Part shown: piece after piece, positions 6,825 through 15,625 of the stretch | How the letters are laid out: each line of letters begins with the position of its first letter | How positions within the stretch are numbered: position 1 is the first letter of the stretch | Assembly (NCBI GenBank): GCA_913041325.1 | Contig: CAJWHU010000014.1 | Location: 1-17,891 of the forward strand | Source: an uncultured Fidelibacterota bacterium | GTDB taxonomy: Bacteria > Marinisomatota > Marinisomatia > Marinisomatales > UBA1611 | Direction of reading: 5' to 3' | Length of the DNA: 17,891 bases | Program-made: the position numbers and the translations under genes | Notes under the pieces: generated by a model | The model's input: the letters and a program-made list of their open reading frames with translations, nothing else | Told to the model about the DNA's origin: nothing | Database searches by the model: none

Positions 6825-8372
6825 CTATTCCCATTCGATAGTGCCAGGTGGCTTAGATGTGGTGTCATAGACTACACGATTTATACCCTTGACAGAATTC
6901 ACAATTTTATTTGAAATTTTTGATAAGGTTTCATAAGGCATTGGAAACCAATTAGCTGTCATACCATCCACACTTGTTACTGCGCGCAAAACTAGTACAT
7001 TTTCATAAGTTCGCTTATCTCCCATAACGCCAACTGTTTTAATTGGAGTTAAAACTGCAAAAGCTTGCCAAATTTCACTATACAAATTATCATCATGCAA
7101 AATTTCCAAATAAATTTCATCAGCTTTTTGCAAGGTTTTGACTCGCTCCTCCGTTATCTCACCTATTATTCTTACTCCCAAACCAGGGCCAGGAAATGGA
7201 TGGCGATTTATTAGTGAGATTGGCAATCCAAGTTCTTTGCCAACTTCCCTTACCTCATCTTTGAATAATTCTTTCAAAGGTTCTATTATCTTTACATTGA
7301 TTTTATCTGGTAGTCCACCAACATTATGATGACTTTTTATAACGGCGGCGGTGCTCCATTTACTTGAACCACTTTCAATCACATCAGGGTATAATGTGCC
7401 CTGCGCTAGGTACTTAATACCGCTAAATTCTTTCGCAATTTTCTCGAACGAGTGAATAAATTGAGCGCCAATTATTTTACGCTTCTTCTCTGGATCAGTA
7501 ACTCCGCTCAATTTTGATAAAAATAAATTAGAGTGGTCATATGAGTATATATCTAAGTTGAGTCCCTTTTTTAAAGCTGACACGCAATTATTTACCTCAT
7601 TTCTCCTCATTAACCCATTATCAATCATTATTGAATATGCTTGAGATCCAACTGCCTTATTCATTAATGCTGCCACTACTGTTGAATCAACGCCACCGCT
7701 AACGCCAGTTATAACATGCTTTGAACCAACTTGTTCCTTGATCATACTTATTTGTCTGTCTATAAAATTCTCCGAGGTCCAATTTGGTTTACAATCGGCT
7801 ATACGGAATAAAAAATTATAAATAATATTTGACCCAAATTCAGTATGATATACCTCGGGGTGAAACTGTGTTGCGACCCTAGTTTCATCTGAATTTACAA
7901 TGGCTGCAACAATACCATTTGAAGATTCCGCTAATACAGACCAATTTTTCGGAAGGGTCTCAACACGATCTCCGTGACTCATCCATACTTTAGAATCAGG
8001 GATATCTTTTAAAATGCTCCTATTAATTTTAACATTTAATTCTGCAAAGCCATATTCACCCTCTCCCTCGGATACTATATTACCACCATGAGATTGAACT
8101 AATAAATGTAGTCCATAACATATACCAAAAATTGGTAAATGGCATGACAATATATTAGTATCAAAGTTTGGCGCATCATTTCGATATACACTATTGGGGC
8201 CACCTGACAAAATAATCGCAGAGGGGGACTTTTGTAAAATTTCATCGAGAGATGATTCTGGAGATAATATTTCTGAATAAACTTTATGCTCTCTCACCCT
8301 TCTTGCAATGAGTTGTGTATACTGCGACCCGAAATCTAAAATTACAACGCCGTTTTTAAATAGATCACTCAT
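6825..8372 (-). CDS. guaA: GMP synthase (glutamine-hydrolysing)
   Basis: Converts XMP, ATP and glutamine to GMP. The 515-residue protein (E. coli 525) has a class I amidotransferase domain at about 8-190 with Cys85 (GICYG, 83-87), His171 and Glu173 (FHPEV) as catalytic triad. The ATP-pyrophosphatase domain carries the SGGVDS loop at 225-230. The C-terminal dimerisation domain ends with the family-typical KPPGTIEWE. The residue after GICYGL is His89, where the family nearly always has Gln (GICYGMQ). The codon CAT at 8106-8108 confirms it. The start at 8372 overlaps the end of surE by 8 nt. No guanine riboswitch is possible at that junction. The stop is TAG at 6825-6827. Confidence 0.97.
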   Translation of the reverse strand: MSDLFKNGVVILDFGSQYTQLIARRVREHKVYSEILSPESSLDEILQKSPSAIILSGGPNSVYRNDAPNFDTNILSCHLPIFGICYGLHLLVQSHGGNIVSEGEGEYGFAELNVKINRSILKDIPDSKVWMSHGDRVETLPKNWSVLAESSNGIVAAIVNSDETRVATQFHPEVYHTEFGSNIIYNFLFRIADCKPNWTSENFIDRQISMIKEQVGSKHVITGVSGGVDSTVVAALMNKAVGSQAYSIMIDNGLMRRNEVNNCVSALKKGLNLDIYSYDHSNLFLSKLSGVTDPEKKRKIIGAQFIHSFEKIAKEFSGIKYLAQGTLYPDVIESGSSKWSTAAVIKSHHNVGGLPDKINVKIIEPLKELFKDEVREVGKELGLPISLINRHPFPGPGLGVRIIGEITEERVKTLQKADEIYLEILHDDNLYSEIWQAFAVLTPIKTVGVMGDKRTYENVLVLRAVTSVDGMTANWFPMPYETLSKISNKIVNSVKGINRVVYDTTSKPPGTIEWE

Positions 8373-9132
8373 CCAAAAAGTAGCTCTTAATTTTCGAAAT
8401 ATATTTTTCGTTTGTTAATGTTAATTGCATAGGTGTTATGCTAATGTAATTATCCTCTACCGCTTTGCCATCGTATTCATATGTTGTATCTGGATCAACT
8501 ATATCGCCTTTAATCCAATAATACGAACGCTTTCTAGGATCCATTCTTTCCTCATAATAATCATCAAAACGCTGATTCCCTTGTTTAGTTATTTTTTTCC
8601 CTTTTACTTCGTTAGTTCTACAAGATGGGATATTTACGTTTAGAAATGTCCCCTGTGGTAGCTTTCGTTCTATGGCAAACTTTGCTATTTCAACGGCAGT
8701 TCTCTTTGAAAGATCAAAGTCGTCAGTCTTATTTGATGCGAGACTTATAGCAATGGAAGGTATGCCTAACATAGTTCCCTCAGCAGCGGCTGATACAGTA
8801 CCTGAATAGAGCACATTTTTGCCAAGGTTAGATCCATGATTAATGCCTGAAACAACAAGGTCAGGTAAATTATCTGAAAGAGTTCGAACAGCAATCTTTA
8901 CGCAATCGGCAGGCGTGCCGTTAACTGACCATCCATTAAATCCCTCTTTTATCTCTATGTGTTGAGTCCTAATTGGATCATTTAAAGTAATAGAGTGACT
9001 AGATGCGCTTCGTTCTTGGTTTGGAGCAACAACTAAAGTCTCACCAATCGTGCTAAGCGCTTGCCATAGTGCCAATATTCCATCTGAAAAAATTCCATCA
9101 TCATTTGTAATTAATATTTTTGGCTCATTCAT
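8365..9132 (-). CDS. surE: 5'/3'-nucleotidase SurE
   Basis: Survival protein E, a metal-dependent nucleoside monophosphatase that also acts on short polyphosphate in characterised members. The 255 residues match the usual length (E. coli 253). The N-terminal ILITNDDGIFSDGI gives metal-binding Asp11 and Asp12. Ser42 (ERSASSHSIT) and Asn98 in GINHGSNLG complete the metal site. The family signature YSGTVSAAAEG lies at 109-119. The ATG overlaps the accD stop by 4 nt (ATGA) and the end overlaps guaA by 8 nt, suggesting coupled translation. Next to guaA this pairs purine nucleotide hydrolysis with GMP synthesis, although surE neighbours vary widely, so that is weak evidence of joint function. Confidence 0.96.
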   Translation of the reverse strand: MNEPKILITNDDGIFSDGILALWQALSTIGETLVVAPNQERSASSHSITLNDPIRTQHIEIKEGFNGWSVNGTPADCVKIAVRTLSDNLPDLVVSGINHGSNLGKNVLYSGTVSAAAEGTMLGIPSIAISLASNKTDDFDLSKRTAVEIAKFAIERKLPQGTFLNVNIPSCRTNEVKGKKITKQGNQRFDDYYEERMDPRKRSYYWIKGDIVDPDTTYEYDGKAVEDNYISITPMQLTLTNEKYISKIKSYFLDE

Positions 9133-9965
9133 TTTAATATATTTATGATAGTAGAAATCTTTTTTTTCATATCATTTCGACTGACTATGTGATCGATAAA
9201 ACCTTTTTCTAAAAGAAATTCAGCCTGCTGAAAACCCTTTGGTAGGTCTTGACCTATGGTTTGCTTTATTACCCTAGGCCCAGCAAAGCCAATTAACGCT
9301 CCTGGTTCGGCAAGAATAACATCGCCAAGCATACCATAACTTGCAGTCACTCCACCGGTAGTGGGGTCTGTTAATATTGGAATAAAAAGACCTCCGTTCT
9401 CTGAAAATTTTGCTAATTGAGCACTGGTTTTTGCCAGCTGCATCAAGGAAATAGCTCCTTCTTGCATCCTAGCTCCTCCTGAAGCGCAAACTAATATGAA
9501 AGGTTTGTTTTTTTCTCCAGCCATTATCAAGGCTCTGGAAACTAACTCTCCAACGACCGATCCCATACTACCGCCTATAAAATTAAAGTTCATTACGCCT
9601 AAAATGACGGATTTAGTCGCTAGTTTGCCTTCATATATACAGATTGCATCATTTTTTCCTGTTTTTGATTTAGCATCTACCAATTGATCTTCATAAGTCT
9701 TGCTAGCTGCAAAATCCAGAAAGTCTTTTGATGTTAAATTTTCAAAATACATCTTTGCTGTCCCCTCATCTAATAGGATATCGACATATTTATTGTGCGA
9801 TATTCTAAAATGATAGTTGCAATGATGACATATGGAAAGCCTCTTTTCAATTTCTGGTTTAAAAATAATCTCATTACAACTAGGACACTTCTCCCACAAG
9901 CCATCTGGTATTGCCTTCTTTTCAGATATTTTTATTTTTTTATTTTTGCGTTTAAACCAAGCCAT
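9129..9965 (-). CDS. accD: Acetyl-CoA carboxylase carboxyltransferase subunit beta
   Basis: Beta subunit of the carboxyltransferase that moves carboxyl from biotin to acetyl-CoA, giving malonyl-CoA for fatty-acid synthesis. It works with AccA, which is not in this window. The 278-residue protein (E. coli 304) begins with a basic segment, then a Cys4 zinc ribbon: Cys27, Cys30, Cys46, Cys49. The crotonase-like core has GGSMGSVVGE at 131-140, SGGARMQEG at 162-170 (oxyanion loop), GGVTASYG at 204-211 and GFAGPRVI at 226-233. It starts 6 nt after rimI and its stop overlaps surE. The leader (AAAAATTAGTTTCTC) has no Shine-Dalgarno sequence. Confidence 0.97.
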   Translation of the reverse strand: MAWFKRKNKKIKISEKKAIPDGLWEKCPSCNEIIFKPEIEKRLSICHHCNYHFRISHNKYVDILLDEGTAKMYFENLTSKDFLDFAASKTYEDQLVDAKSKTGKNDAICIYEGKLATKSVILGVMNFNFIGGSMGSVVGELVSRALIMAGEKNKPFILVCASGGARMQEGAISLMQLAKTSAQLAKFSENGGLFIPILTDPTTGGVTASYGMLGDVILAEPGALIGFAGPRVIKQTIGQDLPKGFQQAEFLLEKGFIDHIVSRNDMKKKISTIINILK

Positions 9966-9971
9966 GAGAAA

Positions 9972-10412
9972 CTAATTTTTATAACATAGAACTAATGCAT
10001 CACTTCCGTCTTGATAATAGGAATACCTAATAGATATTTCTCTGAACCCATTTTTTTTATATAGGCTAATTCCTGATGTATTTGATCTACTTACGTCTAA
10101 AAATACTGATGAATTTTTAGGAATTTGATCTAAAAAGTGTACAAGTAGTGAATTCCCGATACCTTTATTTTGAGACAAAGGTGTAACAGCAAGTTTAATT
10201 ATTTCAAAATCACTCTCAATAAAAGTTACCATATTATATCCTAGAATATTTTTACTATTCTCTACGATAAAAGACATCGTAGCTTTATTTGAAAGATAGT
10301 TTGCTAGGTTTTCGCGAGACCAAGCAGAAGATCCAAAAGCGCTTTTTTCTATTTCATATATGTGATGAGTATCAAAATTTCTTGCAACTCTAATTGTATG
10401 CGATACCTCCAT
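9972..10412 (-). CDS. rimI: Ribosomal-protein-S18-alanine N-acetyltransferase-like protein
   Basis: GNAT enzyme of the RimI family, which acetylates the N-terminal alanine of ribosomal protein S18. From the ATG at 10412 it is 146 residues, the usual RimI length (E. coli 148). That start follows the tsaB stop by one base; the alternative at 10436 would overlap tsaB and add eight atypical residues. The acetyl-CoA loop is Q81-N82-K83-G84-I85-G86. The family block FLDVSRSN (104-111) is followed by LYKKNGF (117-123) and the C-terminal YYQDGSDALVL (132-142). RimI proteins normally have Glu in LEVRxSN, the proposed general base; here it is Asp106. The equivalent Tyr is kept at 118. The position after tsaE-tsaB is classical for rimI. 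Confidence 0.9.
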   Translation of the reverse strand: MEVSHTIRVARNFDTHHIYEIEKSAFGSSAWSRENLANYLSNKATMSFIVENSKNILGYNMVTFIESDFEIIKLAVTPLSQNKGIGNSLLVHFLDQIPKNSSVFLDVSRSNTSGISLYKKNGFREISIRYSYYQDGSDALVLCYKN

Positions 10413-10413
10413 T

Positions 10414-11034
10414 TTACACCTTAAAGTCATTAACATAATTGGGAGCTAGATCAAAAGGCTTTTCTACTTTCCATTTATCACTGAATATCGAAGCTAATAA
10501 ACCTATGTTTTTTGCAGAAGGTAATGCCTCTTTTACTTTAATATTTGATCGAATCAGATCTGCACAATTTGACTGAAATCCATTTTTTAAACGATTTATA
10601 TAATCACTTAAGATACCGGATTCAGGGGGACTCATTTCAATTGGCAAAGAATTTTCCCACTTAAAGTTTTGATAAAACACCTTGTCTGCGTGGGAGGACA
10701 TTATTCCATTTTGCGGTGAATATTTTCTTAAAGAGAACGCCAATGCCAGCATACTAGGCACGGGAATAATTGGTATTTCTTTTGAATATGCAATACCTTT
10801 TGCGAAACCTAATCCTATTCTCAATCCTGTAAATGAACCAGGACCAATGTTAATTGCAATTGCTTTGATATGGTCCATGTGATTAGTATTTTTTTTGAGG
10901 ATTGATTGTACTAATAAAGGAAGCATTTCATTATGCTCTCTGTGACATGGTTCGTCTAAATCAGATATTATTTTACCATTTTCTACTAAGGATATTCCGC
11001 AAACGTTCGATGATGTCTCTATGGCTAAAATCAT
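10414..11034 (-). CDS. tsaB: tRNA t6A synthesis protein TsaB
   Basis: Partner of TsaD in the complex that attaches threonylcarbamoyl to A37 of ANN-decoding tRNAs; TsaB is the catalytically inactive ASKHA-fold scaffold. From the ATG at 11034 it has 206 residues. MILAIETSSNVCGISLVENG is the first phosphate-loop strand pair, HREHNEMLP (31-39) matches the HSxxLLP motif, and NIGPGSFTGLRIGLGFAKGI (62-81) is the family hallmark. The C-terminus PNYV (198-201) matches the usual PxYL. A start at 11067 is possible but would extend into tsaE by 32 nt; 11034 leaves a one-base gap and gives the canonical N-terminus. The second half is divergent and short, which is common in this family. tsaD is not present here. 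Confidence 0.93.
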   Translation of the reverse strand: MILAIETSSNVCGISLVENGKIISDLDEPCHREHNEMLPLLVQSILKKNTNHMDHIKAIAINIGPGSFTGLRIGLGFAKGIAYSKEIPIIPVPSMLALAFSLRKYSPQNGIMSSHADKVFYQNFKWENSLPIEMSPPESGILSDYINRLKNGFQSNCADLIRSNIKVKEALPSAKNIGLLASIFSDKWKVEKPFDLAPNYVNDFKV

Positions 11035-11035
11035 A

Positions 11036-11473
11036 TTATAAATTAATGTCGATCCCTTTGATCTCAATTTTTCTTTTATTTTTTTCGCCGTCTATTCTGA
11101 ACAAATATATATATATTATCTTTTCGTTCAACAAGTCTGAAATTAAATCTGCCCATTCAATGATAGTTATACCATTTTGAGGGTATAGATAGTCTTCACC
11201 TCCAATTTTCAAAAATTCTTTAGCCCCATCCAAACGATAGGCATCTATATGATATAGAGAGCCATTTTTTCCTGAATACTCTGAAACCAATTTAAAAGTT
11301 GGTGAACCAACTCTCTCTTTTATACCCATGGCAGATGCAAAACCTTGTGTAAATGTTGTCTTTCCCGTACCAAGATTCCCAATTAGTGCAATAACCTTAC
11401 CAACTGGGATATTTTCTGCAAGTAATTTTGCAATTTTATTCGTTTCGTCTAATGAATTACTTACAAATATCAT
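11036..11473 (-). CDS. tsaE: tRNA t6A synthesis ATPase TsaE
   Basis: ATPase that works with TsaB and TsaD in N6-threonylcarbamoyladenosine formation. 145 residues. Walker A is GNLGTGKTT at 32-40 (Lys38, Thr39). The family motifs GSPTF (56-60), YHIDAYRL (74-81) and IIEWAD (104-109, Glu106-Trp107) are all present. The ATG overlaps the stop of the upstream PorX-like gene by 4 nt (ATGA) and tsaB begins one base after its stop. The t6A genes are therefore physically coupled to the regulator gene upstream, an arrangement I cannot say is widespread. Confidence 0.96.
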   Translation of the reverse strand: MIFVSNSLDETNKIAKLLAENIPVGKVIALIGNLGTGKTTFTQGFASAMGIKERVGSPTFKLVSEYSGKNGSLYHIDAYRLDGAKEFLKIGGEDYLYPQNGITIIEWADLISDLLNEKIIYIYLFRIDGEKNKRKIEIKGIDINL

Positions 11474-13029
11474 TTTTTGCTCTTCATCAAAACAATAGGG
11501 ATTATCAATTCTTCCATACTCACACCACCATGTTGGAAGGTGTTTTTAAATTTTTCTTGATATTTACTCGCATCATTTGGATATACAAAATAACTATCAT
11601 TTTTTGCGATTAGATAAGTAGGTTGAGGGCCAAGTGCAGGCAACCTGTATTTTTCAGGATCTTTTACAACTATTACATTTCTAGATTTAGTATTGAGGTT
11701 TCTTCCGTATTTGTAACGTACACCGGTTGATGCATGCTTATCTGCCGAAACCATCACATCATTTTGAACCCTAACACTACCATGATCGCTTGTTAGAACT
11801 ATGTTAAAATTATTATCAGACATATATCTTAAAACTCTCAAAAGCCATGATTGCTCAAACCAAATTTTTATTGCCGACCTGTACCCAGATTCATTTGGGA
11901 CAATTTCTTTTAATACTTCAAGCTGAGAGCTTTTATGTGCTAGTATATCAACAAAGTTTACCACCAAAGAAAGAAAATCTTTGTGATTATAATTTTTTAT
12001 ACTTTTAGCAAATTTGTTACCCTCATCAGCAGCCCAAATTTTGCGATAATACATTGATTTGTTTTTAAGATTTAGCCTAGCAAGATGATCAGTAATAAAT
12101 TGCTCTTCATACATATTCAGACTCGTAACATCACTTTGCATAGCATTGGCTTGGCTAGGGTATTTCTTAACTATTTGGTCTGGATAAAGACCAGAAAAAA
12201 TAGCATTCCTAGAGTATGGAGTTGCACTTGGCAGTAGAGATAAACAGTGGTCAATTTGTATGTCAAAAATTGGCTCCAGTAAAGGGGCCATTACCTTAAA
12301 ATGATCGAGCCTCAAACAATCAATTACAAGGAGACATACTCTTTCATTTTTTTTAAGCTTAGGATAGACATATTTTTTTACAATATCTTTCGTAAAAGTC
12401 GGACCTGAGTTTTGCAATAACCAGTTTTCATAGTTTTTTTCAATGAAGTATGAAAATTCTTTATTACATGTTCGCACCTGATCTTCAAGTATGTCTTCCA
12501 ATCCACTATTCCTGTGACTATCAAATCTGATTTGCCAATCTAGAAGTTTATTATACAGTCCGTACCAATCATCAACCGTTTTTTTATTACCAAGATTCAA
12601 TTCTATGTTCTGAAACTCACTCAGGTATTTACTGGTATCACTGTCCTGCCTGATTTTGTTTTTTTCAAGAACTTGTTTACAAGCCATAAATATTTGACTT
12701 GGATTCACAGGCTTAGTTAAAAACTGTTCGACTTGCTCAGTTATGGCCTCGTTCATCAGCCATTCGTCCTCTGTTTTTGTAATCATAATTACAACATAGC
12801 TTTTGTTCTGTTCTTTTAACTTGGTTAATATTTCTATTCCATCCATCCCAGGCATCGATTGATCTAAAAGAATTAAATCATATGCATTAACCATAGATAG
12901 TTCAAGTGCATCATACCCATTCCTGGCTTGGGTTATTTTATAACCCTTCTCTTCTAAAAAGAGGATGTGGGGTTTCAAATGCTCTATTTCGTCATCTATC
13001 CACAATATATTTCCACGGGCACTAATCAT
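11470..13029 (-). CDS. porX: PorX-like response regulator with PglZ phosphodiesterase domain
   Basis: 519 residues. Receiver domain 1-122: acidic pair Asp12-Asp13, phospho-acceptor Asp56 (LILLDQSMPGMDG), Thr84 and Lys106 (TKPVNP). After a helical linker (about 125-225) comes a PglZ domain of the alkaline-phosphatase superfamily (about 228-515). Likely metal or nucleophile positions are Asp237 (LLVIDCLRLDHF), Thr270 (SATPYS), Asp361 and His365 (VDILAH), Asp415-His416 (TSDHG) and His500 (QHGG). The N-terminal ILWIDDEIEHLKPHILFLEE is strikingly PorX-like. PorX in Porphyromonas and Flavobacterium controls type IX secretion and its PglZ domain hydrolyses oligonucleotides in vitro. Here it follows a membrane cyclase gene and an outer-membrane barrel gene, consistent with envelope regulation. 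No histidine kinase is in the window. porX is used by similarity; role in this organism is inference. Confidence 0.88.
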   Translation of the reverse strand: MISARGNILWIDDEIEHLKPHILFLEEKGYKITQARNGYDALELSMVNAYDLILLDQSMPGMDGIEILTKLKEQNKSYVVIMITKTEDEWLMNEAITEQVEQFLTKPVNPSQIFMACKQVLEKNKIRQDSDTSKYLSEFQNIELNLGNKKTVDDWYGLYNKLLDWQIRFDSHRNSGLEDILEDQVRTCNKEFSYFIEKNYENWLLQNSGPTFTKDIVKKYVYPKLKKNERVCLLVIDCLRLDHFKVMAPLLEPIFDIQIDHCLSLLPSATPYSRNAIFSGLYPDQIVKKYPSQANAMQSDVTSLNMYEEQFITDHLARLNLKNKSMYYRKIWAADEGNKFAKSIKNYNHKDFLSLVVNFVDILAHKSSQLEVLKEIVPNESGYRSAIKIWFEQSWLLRVLRYMSDNNFNIVLTSDHGSVRVQNDVMVSADKHASTGVRYKYGRNLNTKSRNVIVVKDPEKYRLPALGPQPTYLIAKNDSYFVYPNDASKYQEKFKNTFQHGGVSMEELIIPIVLMKSKK

Positions 13030-13072
13030 ATATTTAACTGTCTATTTACAACTTAGAATACTACCACATTCA

Positions 13073-15625
13073 TCATTTTGAAATCATGGTCCAGACACCA
13101 TCCCAGTCCTCTCCCGGAGGATTATCCTTAAACATAATACATCGATTAACATAGACCTCCGAGGGCGTAGTATTTCTTGATGAGAAAGTATCTTCCATTG
13201 ATTGAGATTCAGTAAAATATTTTATAGCTTTTTCCCAGTTTTGCTGATAGTAACAGTCTAGGCCATTTTCAAATGCCCTAATAAGGTTTATGTCTGAATT
13301 TTTTGCATTTTCTTTAGACGATACAAGCTCATAGACCTTTACCGGTATTTTTTTTCCTTTGACCCTTACAAAATCTAAAAACCTAAAAATAAATTCATCT
13401 TTTGTTGCCTCATAAATATTCTCACCAACAAAATTATAGACGCCGTAGTGTTTAGCTGAGGATTCAAGTCGTGCTGCAAGATTAACCGTATCACCCATCA
13501 TAGTATAATTCATTCTCATCTCAGAACCCATATTACCCGTAACCATTCTTCCACTATTTAGCCCAATTCGATGTTGCATAGAGTAAACGATATCTGGCCA
13601 GTCATTCTCCTTTATCCATTTTTTTCTTAAACCCTCAAGAGCCGCTTGCATGTCTAGTGCAGTTTTACATGATTTTGCTTCATGATTTTCTACAGGTGCA
13701 GGAGCACCATAGAATGCAACAATTGCATCCCCAATGTACTTATCTAATGTTCCTTCATTTTCCAGAATTACTTTTGACATGACAGTAAGATATTCATTCA
13801 TAAGTGATACCATGCGCTCTGGTTCTAAAACCTCGGAAAATGTGGAGAAGTTTTGTATATCTGAGAAGAACGCGGTATGATGACCTTCAACCCCTCCTAA
13901 TTTTGGTGCTTGTTTTTCCTCATACATTTTATCTAGAACCTTTGGAGCTATATATGTTCCAAAAGTTTCTCGTAAAAACTTTTTATCTTTTTGTTCGTGA
14001 AGAAATTGGAATATTATGTTTGATGAGTATGTAAAAATTAGACCTGCAAGGGGAGCAATAACAGGCATAACATACGTCTCTCCCGGATGAGGTAAACTAA
14101 CTTTAAGGGAATCATAGAAGGTGTTATGTAAATTATCTGGAATTAGAATTGATATGATCTTTTTCCAGAACCACAAATAGTCATTTGTAAACATTCCCAT
14201 TGCAAAAGCGTAGTACAAAATACCCTCTGAGAGTATTACAACTCCGGCTACTATAGGATGCAGATTAAATTTAGTTAAAAGAAAATATGCAATTATGCAC
14301 ATTGTAAATATCAATGCAAAATTAACTAATGGGTAACCTGAACCATCTACTATATATCGAGTTGTTTTATAACCAAACACATCAATATAATTTTCATGCA
14401 ATATTGTTTGAATGGCGTTTGCATGGGTTTCCATTCCTGGAGTTAGCTGGCTGAGATCCATATAATTGTAAAATGGTGTGGATTTAACATCATGAAGCAC
14501 TTCCACTGATACACCCAATAAAACTATTTTATTGTAAAATGGGGATTTTTCGATATCGAATTCGGACCCGATGCCTAGCATTGACATCATTTCTTTTTGC
14601 TCAGTGGAGTCTTTAATTTGCAATACCCAATCAGGAACTTGCCCGGGAATGAATTGGCTCATCCAATCAATATCTTCAGGAATGTCGTAATCCTGAGTAT
14701 CTAAAATTTGGGAAAGCGAAAATCTAGGAAAAGTACCCCAAGGCTTATAGCTATTATCTCCTGGAATTTTGTATCCAGAGGGAGGCCCATAATAGTTCAC
14801 GAGAAAGTTATTAGTTTTCCCGTAGGCATTTATTCTCAAATCTCCAAATTTCCAGACCCTCTCTTTTTCGTTAAACGTAGGTACAATACTGTCGCTCATA
14901 CCCAAAAAAGATTTTACGCATTTCATACCCAGTGTAAGATAGGCCGTATTTGGTTCGTGGTCCATATACCCAGCAATACTATACTGCCTTGAAAAACCAT
15001 CAGTATCTAGCATATCGTTTATAAGGCCTGTTTCAGGATTAACTTCCATAATCTCAGGCACTGGGTAGGCTATATAAGTTGGTGGTATCCTTGTGGGCTC
15101 TCTTACCATCTTTACATCCATTACAACTTTGGTACCATTATTCTGTGCATTTCTTATTGATTCTGCCAGTAGGACGTCACCATGACCGGGGAGATATTGT
15201 TGAAATTCAGGTGGTAAAGTATTGCTTACACTTCTAAGATATTCGGACCTTGCATCGGGGGAATCAAATTGAATATCGAATGCAATGACCTTTGCCCCAG
15301 CTTTGCTTAGATTTTCTACTGCTCTAGCCCATATATCACCTCTTGGATATGGCCAGGGTACCTTTTTTTCTTTTAGAATCCTCCATGATTCATCATCAAC
15401 CTCAACTAAAACAACATCTGTCCCAAGGGTAATTATTGTAGAATCACTAGCTCGCCATCCTGTCAGAGGTCCTCGAACGGTATTGAAACGATAGTCATAG
15501 GTTTTAAGCTCTAAAAAGTCGAAAAGGCCAGACCAATGTAAAAAGCAAGTAAAAAAAATTGCTGCGAGCGTAAGACTCAAGTCAACTATATGAGTTTTGA
15601 TAAAATTTTTGAACTTTATTATCAA
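13073..15625 (-). CDS. Membrane-bound CHASE2-domain class III adenylate cyclase
   Basis: 850 residues. First membrane helix about 13-31, extracytoplasmic CHASE2 sensor about 38-425, three further helices about 433-451, 456-478 and 519-541, then a linker (FGTYIAPKVLDKM, 555-567) and class III cyclase domain about 582-768. Metal-binding Asp589 (FSDIQNFST) and Asp633 (YIGDAIVAFYGAP) are present. Lys629 and Asp712 are the ATP-selecting pair, and Asn715 and Arg719 (GDTVNLAARLE) stabilise the transition state, so adenylate rather than guanylate cyclase is predicted. The tail (782-808) looks like one TPR helix pair. The start is TTG at 15625: an in-frame TAG lies two codons upstream and no ATG precedes the first helix. 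The TTGA overlap with the upstream stop suggests coupled translation. The sensed ligand is unknown. Confidence 0.93.
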   Translation of the reverse strand: MIIKFKNFIKTHIVDLSLTLAAIFFTCFLHWSGLFDFLELKTYDYRFNTVRGPLTGWRASDSTIITLGTDVVLVEVDDESWRILKEKKVPWPYPRGDIWARAVENLSKAGAKVIAFDIQFDSPDARSEYLRSVSNTLPPEFQQYLPGHGDVLLAESIRNAQNNGTKVVMDVKMVREPTRIPPTYIAYPVPEIMEVNPETGLINDMLDTDGFSRQYSIAGYMDHEPNTAYLTLGMKCVKSFLGMSDSIVPTFNEKERVWKFGDLRINAYGKTNNFLVNYYGPPSGYKIPGDNSYKPWGTFPRFSLSQILDTQDYDIPEDIDWMSQFIPGQVPDWVLQIKDSTEQKEMMSMLGIGSEFDIEKSPFYNKIVLLGVSVEVLHDVKSTPFYNYMDLSQLTPGMETHANAIQTILHENYIDVFGYKTTRYIVDGSGYPLVNFALIFTMCIIAYFLLTKFNLHPIVAGVVILSEGILYYAFAMGMFTNDYLWFWKKIISILIPDNLHNTFYDSLKVSLPHPGETYVMPVIAPLAGLIFTYSSNIIFQFLHEQKDKKFLRETFGTYIAPKVLDKMYEEKQAPKLGGVEGHHTAFFSDIQNFSTFSEVLEPERMVSLMNEYLTVMSKVILENEGTLDKYIGDAIVAFYGAPAPVENHEAKSCKTALDMQAALEGLRKKWIKENDWPDIVYSMQHRIGLNSGRMVTGNMGSEMRMNYTMMGDTVNLAARLESSAKHYGVYNFVGENIYEATKDEFIFRFLDFVRVKGKKIPVKVYELVSSKENAKNSDINLIRAFENGLDCYYQQNWEKAIKYFTESQSMEDTFSSRNTTPSEVYVNRCIMFKDNPPGEDWDGVWTMISK

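Noticed and set aside
6818..6868. Upstream ATG at 6868 for the GNAT gene
   Set aside because: It lies inside the 3' end of guaA, and the 17 extra residues precede the first GNAT strand without family support.
10413..10436. Upstream ATG at 10436 for rimI
   Set aside because: It overlaps the tsaB end and adds eight residues not typical of RimI; the ATG at 10412 directly after the tsaB stop gives the normal length.
11035..11067. Upstream ATG at 11067 for tsaB
   Set aside because: It lies inside tsaE and adds 11 residues before the canonical MILAIETSS N-terminus.
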